Below, one piece after another: positions 1 to 4,290 of a DNA stretch of 6,500 nucleotides. The notes beneath the pieces were generated by a model. It made no database searches. It was not told where the DNA came from and saw nothing but the letters and a program-made list of their open reading frames with translations. The position numbers and the translations under genes were made by a program. Numbering within the stretch: position 1 is the first letter of the stretch; each line of letters starts with the position of its first letter. Source of the DNA: Firmicutes bacterium UBA2595 (GTDB lineage: Bacteria; Bacillota; Thermincolia; Thermincolales; UBA2595); the NCBI GenBank assembly GCA_002339745.1, contig DDKP01000152.1, forward strand, positions 1 to 6,500. Reading direction: 5' to 3'.

Positions 1-16
1 TGATACTTCTTTCTTA

Positions 17-46
17 TTGATTCAATTCCGTGATTTATAGTATAAT
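17..46 (+). promoter_or_regulatory. Candidate sigma-A promoter for the deacetylase gene
   Basis: The hexamers TTGATT (17-22) and TATAAT (41-46) are separated by 18 bp. The -10 matches the housekeeping consensus perfectly and the -35 matches 4 of 6. A start of transcription near 53-55 would give a leader of about 70 nt before the ATG at 124. The leader contains a possible short stem (GCCTG 57-61 with CAGGC 81-85) but nothing recognised as a riboswitch. The assignment rests only on sequence match. Confidence 0.55.
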
Positions 47-123
47 CATACTACGAGCCTGGTACCAAAAAATAGAAACGCAGGCCATTTGGATAAAAGA
101 ACTGGCTAGGAGCAAATAGTAGT

Positions 124-1041
124 ATGAGTTTAAGGCTTAATTCCCACAGGTTTCTTGTTATAACAGGTTTAATACTCTTAACGGTGGCAGCTACCGGATT
201 TTTTAATGTTTCCGGGGCTCAGGAAATCGAAATATCTCCCGACCAGAGAGTAGCTGTTTTGACGTTTCATTCAGTATATTCAGGGTATGACCCAAATCCG
301 GTCGTGATTTCAGTACAGGAACTGGAGAAAACTTTCCAAATACTGGTTCGGAACGGATACAACCCCATCACCCTTGAACAATTTCATAATTTTATTGACG
401 GGAAACACGGCGTTCCTGACAGGGCTGTCCTTTTTACATTTGACGACGGGTACGAGGACAACTGCCTGTTGGCTTATCCCCTGGCCAAGAAATATAAAAT
501 ACCCGCCGTTGTTTTTGCTGTTACCAAGTGGTTTACGGATTACCCGCGGCCTGAGCCACACCGACCTCATTTGACCAGGGAACAGGTCGGGGACTTTGTT
601 TATGAGGGCCTATGGACCGTTGGCAGCCACAGCCACGATGGGCACAGAAAACTCCCCGGTTATCTCGGGGCAGGTTCATTTTACACCACACGAATTGTTA
701 GCTCCGGTTACACAGAATCGGAGGCCGACTACAAAGCCCGTATTTGGAATGATATTGCTCTCTCATACTATGTCCTGCAGGGACTTGGATTTGACCCCGT
801 TGATTTTGCTTTTCCTTACGGTTCTTACAACGAAACGGTCAAAACTGTATTGTTGGATATCGGTTACAAATACCTGTATACCAATGAACCTGGACTGAAT
901 AAAGCCGGCCAGGATGCAGGCAAAATTTTCAGGATATCTTCAGCTAAAACCGCTGAGGAAAACCTTGCGCTGCTTAACCGGTATTTTACGGCTGAGCAGA
1001 GCGCCGGAGAGAATCAGGTTCCATCTCCGGACAACCTGTAA
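124..1041 (+). CDS. Exported polysaccharide deacetylase (CE4 / NodB-homology family, PgaB/IcaB-like)
   Basis: This 305-aa protein is a predicted metal-dependent deacetylase that removes N- or O-acetyl groups from a cell-surface or matrix polysaccharide outside the membrane. A hydrophobic segment at residues 9-29 followed by S-G-A near 30-32 looks like a signal peptide or uncleaved anchor. The CE4 motifs are present in order: TFDDGY at 105-110 (catalytic Asp107, metal ligand Asp108), HSHDGH at 169-174 (metal ligands His169 and His174) and FPYGSYN at 230-236. The H(S/T)xxxH spacing resembles the PgaB/IcaB poly-N-acetylglucosamine deacetylases rather than the HxxxH-type spacing of many peptidoglycan deacetylases. 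The early LTFHSV (46-51) fits the first strand of the same group. An AGGAG at 108-112 precedes the ATG by 11 nt, rather long. Substrate is unknown; peptidoglycan, poly-GlcNAc or another glycan are all possible. Confidence 0.9.
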   Translation: MSLRLNSHRFLVITGLILLTVAATGFFNVSGAQEIEISPDQRVAVLTFHSVYSGYDPNPVVISVQELEKTFQILVRNGYNPITLEQFHNFIDGKHGVPDRAVLFTFDDGYEDNCLLAYPLAKKYKIPAVVFAVTKWFTDYPRPEPHRPHLTREQVGDFVYEGLWTVGSHSHDGHRKLPGYLGAGSFYTTRIVSSGYTESEADYKARIWNDIALSYYVLQGLGFDPVDFAFPYGSYNETVKTVLLDIGYKYLYTNEPGLNKAGQDAGKIFRISSAKTAEENLALLNRYFTAEQSAGENQVPSPDNL

Positions 1042-1050
1042 TTTTCTCTT
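1004..1050 (+). terminator. Overlapping hairpins at the end of the deacetylase gene (weak terminator candidate)
   Basis: Two perfect stems overlap the last codons and stop. The first is CCGGAGA (1004-1010) with TCTCCGG (1024-1030). The second is CAGGTT (1015-1020) with AACCTG (1033-1038), followed by TAATTTTCTCTT. They interlock in pseudoknot order, but only 2 nt are left to span the first 7-bp stem, so they are more likely alternatives. The second stem followed by a T-rich tract could terminate transcription, but the T tract is interrupted. No stronger terminator is visible before the riboswitch. Confidence 0.35.
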
Positions 1051-1112
1051 AAATTTTATTAAACCTCTGCAGGAACTTGGAATATTTTGTCGAACTACCT
1101 AATTTAAAATAA

Positions 1113-1244
1113 TATCATAAGTAAAGGGTAAACTTATCGAAAGGTAAGGACACAAAGCTATGGGTCTAAGGCCGTTTCTGCTATGATTGCCAGGCTGCAC
1201 ATATGGAAAAACGCCCTATTGTCTTATGATAATAGGGATTTTTT
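1113..1244 (+). promoter_or_regulatory. GEMM-I (cyclic-di-GMP-I) riboswitch with terminator expression platform
   Basis: The aptamer spans about 1115-1206 and controls the lipoprotein gene at 1296. It matches the GEMM-I architecture: an AAAGGGTAAAC entry (1123-1133), the stem CTTATC/GGTAAG (1133-1138/1143-1148) capped by a GAAA tetraloop (1139-1142), the conserved GGACACAAAGC segment (1148-1158), and a second arm with TCTAAG (1165-1170) opposite TATGA (1182-1186). That pair is a near-canonical 11-nt GAAA tetraloop receptor. The aptamer ends in GCCAGGCTGC (1189-1198). P1 can form between 1115-1122 and 1199-1206 with one A-A mismatch. The 5' strand of P1 (1113-1121) is also perfectly complementary to 1223-1231 inside the terminator, so ligand binding should release the terminator and reduce expression. 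Selectivity for c-di-GMP over cGAMP is assumed from the GGG at 1126-1128 and not proven. Confidence 0.94.
1214..1244 (+). terminator. Intrinsic terminator of the riboswitch
   Basis: A stem of 10 pairs joins CCCTATTGTC (1214-1223) to GATAATAGGG (1228-1237), with one G-T wobble and a TTAT loop. A run of six T residues at 1239-1244 follows after a single A. It lies 52 bases before the lipoprotein start codon, the normal place for a transcriptional off-switch. Confidence 0.88.
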
Positions 1245-1295
1245 ATATTTTAACTGTCCCGATGAATTAGCCGATTATACAAGGAGGGTACATTA

Positions 1296-2264
1296 ATGAA
1301 AAAAAGACTGGTTTGGGCTGTTGCGGTCTTTACAGGACTGACAATGATGAGCGGCTGTTCCTTCAATGTTTCCAAGTATATTCCTGCCAAACTATTTACG
1401 AATAAAAAAGAAAATGTGGTTGATAAGACATACCGGGAAACAAAAGCAGAGAACAAAACCAGGGAAGAAGTTGCCAAGGAAATTAATGATATGGTAGATA
1501 AGATGGTGGAGAAAATCAAAGCCGGCAACTGGAACAACGCTATCTCGGTCGGAGAGTCGGCGTATTCCCTGGCCGTCGATTATACCGTCGACAGCAAAAA
1601 AGCGCCGGCAACCGTAAACGATGCTGCTTATGACGTTTACGGCCTGGAATCCACCAAAGAGAAGCTGTATGAGGTTCTTACCGAGGCGTACGATTATAAA
1701 AACCACCTGGAAGGGCTAGCAAAAGAAGAAAAAGACAAGTATGTCCGCACCGCTAGGGCGCACTTCAATATTAATCCTTCCGAGCCCGGGAAAAAGCTGC
1801 AACTGGCCCAGGTACTCATTGAAACAGGCAGTTTTTCAGAGGGACTCAAACTGGCGGCCGAGCTTTACAATTCCAATGCCAGAAACAAGGACGTTACCGA
1901 TGTGTATGCCTGGGGGCTTTACCTTTCAGGGAGAAAGAAAGAGGCCTACGATATTTACAAAACGTTTTATCCTCAGTCGGAAAGCCTTGTCCAGCTTTAT
2001 CACAGCGCCGTAGTCATTGAAGAGATGGATAAGCTTCTCGGGCTGATATTGTACAAAGGGTGCGAAATGGCGGGAAACAACCTGATGGTTCTTGAGCCCA
2101 ACGCAAATAATCTCAGCGCCCAAAGCTTTATTAACAGGATAATTACAGATTCCAACAAGGCCAGGGACAGGCTGCTGGCGGGAGGCTACCGTATAGATTC
2201 CCAGTACAACATTGTCAGTGTTGACAATATTGTCAAGTCCATTGTTGAGCTGTCAAAATCCTGA
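1296..2264 (+). CDS. Cyclic-di-GMP-riboswitch-controlled lipoprotein, helical/TPR-like, function unknown
   Basis: I do not recognise the family of this 322-aa protein. The N-terminus is a lipoprotein signal: MKKR, a hydrophobic core to about residue 18, and the lipobox M-S-G-C with the lipidated Cys at 21. The mature protein would sit on the outer face of the cytoplasmic membrane. Residues 38-75 are highly charged and probably a long helix. Residues 165-231 contain two helix-turn-helix units with TPR-like spacing (LAQVLIETGSFSEGLKLAAEL and YAWGLYLSGRKKEAYDIYKTF), and GNWNNAISVGESAY near 78-90 may be another. TPR-like folds usually bind proteins, so a scaffolding role at the surface is possible, but no enzyme motif is visible. 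The ATG follows AAGGAGGGT (1281-1289) by 6 nt. Transcription is monocistronic by appearance, between the riboswitch and the terminator at 2265. A role in adhesion, matrix or sporulation is inference only. Confidence 0.88.
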   Translation: MKKRLVWAVAVFTGLTMMSGCSFNVSKYIPAKLFTNKKENVVDKTYRETKAENKTREEVAKEINDMVDKMVEKIKAGNWNNAISVGESAYSLAVDYTVDSKKAPATVNDAAYDVYGLESTKEKLYEVLTEAYDYKNHLEGLAKEEKDKYVRTARAHFNINPSEPGKKLQLAQVLIETGSFSEGLKLAAELYNSNARNKDVTDVYAWGLYLSGRKKEAYDIYKTFYPQSESLVQLYHSAVVIEEMDKLLGLILYKGCEMAGNNLMVLEPNANNLSAQSFINRIITDSNKARDRLLAGGYRIDSQYNIVSVDNIVKSIVELSKS

Positions 2265-2286
2265 GCGGCTGCTGGCCGCCTTTTTT
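2265..2286 (+). terminator. Intrinsic terminator of the lipoprotein gene
   Basis: GCGGC (2265-2269) pairs with GCCGC (2275-2279) around a TGCTG loop, then one C and six T residues (2281-2286). It begins immediately after the stop codon, so the riboswitch unit is a single-gene transcript. Confidence 0.85.
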
Positions 2287-2429
2287 GTTCTTCGGCACTT
2301 TTACTGAGCCAATGGTGGAAAGAAAGGCTGTCACCCGACCGGATATGTAGGATTTTCCAGAAATAAAAAGCTGAAGGGGTATGAATAATAATCATAAGAG
2401 AAACCACTAGATTATAAGGGGGATGTATT

Positions 2430-2792
2430 ATGGAACAGCTGGATTATAACGATAGAGGTCACAGCAGTTCGCTGGGTATTGAAAATGTCGGGGGAGTTAA
2501 TGTTTATCCAACTCCAATCACCTTAGGCGATCACATTACCGTTGTTTATGAAGGTCTTCTCCATAATTCCGGCGCGGAAGAAATATACCTGCACATGGGG
2601 TACGGCCCCCATGAAAAATGGCATGACGTCAGGGAATTAAAAATGAAGCGGACCGGCCGGGGTTGGGAACAGACTTTTGAGGTAAAAGACCCCACCAGGC
2701 TGAACTTATGCTTCCGGGACAATGCCTACAACTGGGACAATAACTCCGGCCATAACTGGAGTTACGAAATCCACCACGGCAAGATGTATTAA
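2430..2792 (+). CDS. Stand-alone CBM25-like starch/glycogen-binding module protein
   Basis: This 120-aa protein is essentially one carbohydrate-binding module with no signal peptide and no attached enzyme. The pattern is that of family 25/53-type starch-binding domains, as found in bacterial amylases and plant starch synthase III. It has an early VYEGLL strand (39-44), then IYLHMGYG (52-59) followed by W64, MKRTGRGWEQTFEV (72-85), and the signature LNLCFRDNAYNWDNNSGHNW (91-110). Trp102 and Trp110 in the last segment are probable sugar-stacking residues by family analogy. The ATG follows AAGGGGG (2416-2422) by 7 nt. It lies 212 nt upstream of a GT4 glycosyltransferase resembling glucan synthases. 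This suggests a cytoplasmic glycogen-like glucan-binding partner or scaffold for that enzyme, but the partnership is inference. The fold call is fairly secure; the ligand is not. Confidence 0.85.
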   Translation: MEQLDYNDRGHSSSLGIENVGGVNVYPTPITLGDHITVVYEGLLHNSGAEEIYLHMGYGPHEKWHDVRELKMKRTGRGWEQTFEVKDPTRLNLCFRDNAYNWDNNSGHNWSYEIHHGKMY

Positions 2793-2828
2793 ACCGATCG
2801 GACTCAAAGGACCGTTAGGTTTGTTGTT
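2791..2828 (+). terminator. Weak terminator candidate after the CBM gene
   Basis: AAACC (2791-2795) and CGG (2799-2801) pair with CCG (2812-2814) and GGTTT (2818-2822), with A2797-T2816 between two mismatches. TTTGTTGTT follows. The stem is imperfect and the T tract is broken by G, so termination here may be partial. Confidence 0.3.
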
Positions 2829-2835
2829 AAATAAA

Positions 2836-2914
2836 AACAGGGGCTAACTACCATCCCGGTTTTCAGGGTTCCTTCGTCTATCTGCGACTTCACCAGTGGT
2901 ATTTAGTCCCTGTT
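2836..2914. repeat. Structured 79-nt inverted repeat between the CBM and GT4 genes
   Basis: AACAGGGGCTAA (2836-2847) pairs with TTAGTCCCTGTT (2903-2914) over 12 pairs including one G-T wobble. After a single mismatch, TACCAT (2849-2854) pairs with GTGGTA (2896-2901). The 41-nt interior holds a small hairpin, CCC (2855-2857) with GGG (2866-2868), and a possible second one around TCG/CGA (2874-2876/2885-2887). The + strand continues into ATTTTTCTCTTT, and the - strand continues into TTTTTATTT. It could therefore be a bidirectional terminator, a structured leader RNA of the GT4 gene, or a MITE/REP-like mobile repeat. I do not recognise it as a known riboswitch. No target-site duplication is evident. 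Confidence 0.6.
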
Positions 2915-2991
2915 ATTTTTCTCTTTCCAACTTTAAAACAGGCGGGAATAAACAGCGGTATGCCAAGGGAAAATAAGCGGAGAGAAACCAC

Positions 2992-2999
2992 GAGGAGGT
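2992..2999 (+). promoter_or_regulatory. Strong ribosome binding site of the GT4 gene
   Basis: GAGGAGGT lies 5 nt before the ATG at 3005 and is close to the full anti-Shine-Dalgarno complement. It fixes the start of the glycosyltransferase and agrees with the MRILMLSWEYPP N-terminus expected for the family. No clear promoter was found between 2915 and 2990. Confidence 0.8.
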
Positions 3000-3004
3000 A
3001 AAAC

Positions 3005-4276
3005 ATGAGGATACTGATGCTGTCGTGGGAGTACCCTCCCAAAAATGTGGGCGGTCTTGCCCAGCATGTCAATCACCTCTCCAAGGCTCTGGCCAAACAC
3101 GGGGCGGAGGTGCATGTTATTACGGTTGGCGGTAATGATATAATTCCCTATGAGGACCGGGATGGAGTCAAAGTCCACAGGGTCGCCCCATACAGTTTGC
3201 CGGCTCCTGATTTCCGAACATGGATTCTGCATTTAAATTTCAGCATGCTGGAATATGCGGTTACCTTGATAAATTCCCTTAAAGGGGTGGATATTATCCA
3301 TACCCACGACTGGCTGGCTGCTTATGCCGGGCGGGCGATAAAACATTCCTTCCGGTTACCGCTGGTGGCCACAATCCATGCCACGGAATACGGCCGCAAC
3401 AACGGGCTGCACAATGATAACCAGCGGTATATCAGCGACGTGGAATGGTGGCTGACGTTCGAGGCCTGGAAGGTGATAGTCTGCAGCTTATTTATGGAAC
3501 ATGAACTCAGAGGCTTCTTTCAGCTTCCCGGTGACAAAATAACGGTTGTGCCTAACGGTGTAAATGTGGAGGACTTTTCACCGGCGCTAAGGGCGCCGAA
3601 ACCGGTTGATGAAAAATATGTTTTTTTTATCGGACGGCTGGTAAGGGAAAAGGGCGTGCAAGTTCTATTGGAAGCTGCTCCCAAAATCTTGACCAGGTTT
3701 CCTGAGGCCAGGTTTATTATCGCGGGTACGGGCCCTTATGAAGAACACCTGCGGGCCAGGACGAGGGCGCTTGGATTGGAGCATCGCGTCTATTTTGCCG
3801 GTTATATTGATGACCTGACAAGAAACCGGTTGTACCAGCAGAGCAGCGTCGCTGTTTTTCCAAGCCTGTATGAACCGTTTGGGATTGTGGCCCTGGAGGC
3901 CATGGCGGCCAAAACTCCGGTGGTTGTAACTGATACCGGCGGCCTCAGTGAAATTGTCGAACACGGCTCCGACGGGTTGAAGTGCTATGTCGATTCGCCG
4001 GACTCTTTGGCAGACAATATTATAGCAGTACTGGACAGCCCCCGGCTAGCCGAGCGCCTGAGGCTCAATGGCTACGAGAAGGTAAAAAACAGGTACAACT
4101 GGTTAGCGGTGGCAGACAGGACTCTGGCTGTTTACGAGAATGTTCTCCGGCAGTCCCGCAGGGCGGACTGGCATACCGATACGTGGATGGCTTCTCACCC
4201 GATATCTGCCCTGTACGAAAAAATCAGGAGTTTTGGTATTAACTTTTGGGGCCAGCGCACCCTGCGTGCTCACTGA
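3005..4276 (+). CDS. GT4-family glycosyltransferase, alpha-glucan synthase-like
   Basis: This 423-aa protein is a retaining GT-B glycosyltransferase that transfers a sugar from a nucleotide donor to a growing glycan in the cytoplasm. The N-terminal half opens with MLSWEYPPKNVGGLAQHV (5-22), the acceptor-side glycine loop typical of GT4 glycogen/maltose-1-phosphate synthase-like enzymes, and contains IIHTHDW (97-103). The C-terminal half has PNGVNVEDF (183-191), the donor-phosphate motif GRLVREKG (210-217; Arg211, Lys216), GTGP (241-244) and the EX7E motif E290-E298 in SLYEPFGIVALEAM. All key residues seem intact. A basic and aromatic tail (about 385-423) extends past the usual GT4 core. The context, a CBM25-like protein upstream and a sugar nucleotidyltransferase 14 nt downstream, favours alpha-glucan synthesis using a nucleotide sugar. 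GT4 specificity cannot be read from motifs, so a surface-polysaccharide mannosyl- or glucosyltransferase remains possible. Confidence 0.9.
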   Translation: MRILMLSWEYPPKNVGGLAQHVNHLSKALAKHGAEVHVITVGGNDIIPYEDRDGVKVHRVAPYSLPAPDFRTWILHLNFSMLEYAVTLINSLKGVDIIHTHDWLAAYAGRAIKHSFRLPLVATIHATEYGRNNGLHNDNQRYISDVEWWLTFEAWKVIVCSLFMEHELRGFFQLPGDKITVVPNGVNVEDFSPALRAPKPVDEKYVFFIGRLVREKGVQVLLEAAPKILTRFPEARFIIAGTGPYEEHLRARTRALGLEHRVYFAGYIDDLTRNRLYQQSSVAVFPSLYEPFGIVALEAMAAKTPVVVTDTGGLSEIVEHGSDGLKCYVDSPDSLADNIIAVLDSPRLAERLRLNGYEKVKNRYNWLAVADRTLAVYENVLRQSRRADWHTDTWMASHPISALYEKIRSFGINFWGQRTLRAH

Positions 4277-4290
4277 AAGGAGACTGTTTT

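Noticed and set aside
2287..2415. Second riboswitch upstream of the CBM gene
   Set aside because: Only short 4-bp stems (such as AGCC/GGCT and GGTG/CACC) can be drawn. No conserved riboswitch core or terminator is visible before the ribosome binding site.
2840..2895. Transposase gene fragment on the - strand
   Set aside because: The - strand reads briefly as an Arg-rich peptide ending in a stop, but it is under 20 codons and matches no family I can name. The pairing structure explains the sequence better.
3665..3964. Open frame of 99 codons on the - strand
   Set aside because: It is antisense to the EX7E half of the GT4 enzyme, where the + strand residues are clearly conserved. No ribosome binding site or known product.
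3005..4276. GT5 glycogen synthase GlgA
   Set aside because: The N-terminus reads WEYPPKNVGG rather than the KTGGL motif of GT5 enzymes, and the protein is shorter than the usual GlgA of about 480 aa. GT4 fits better.
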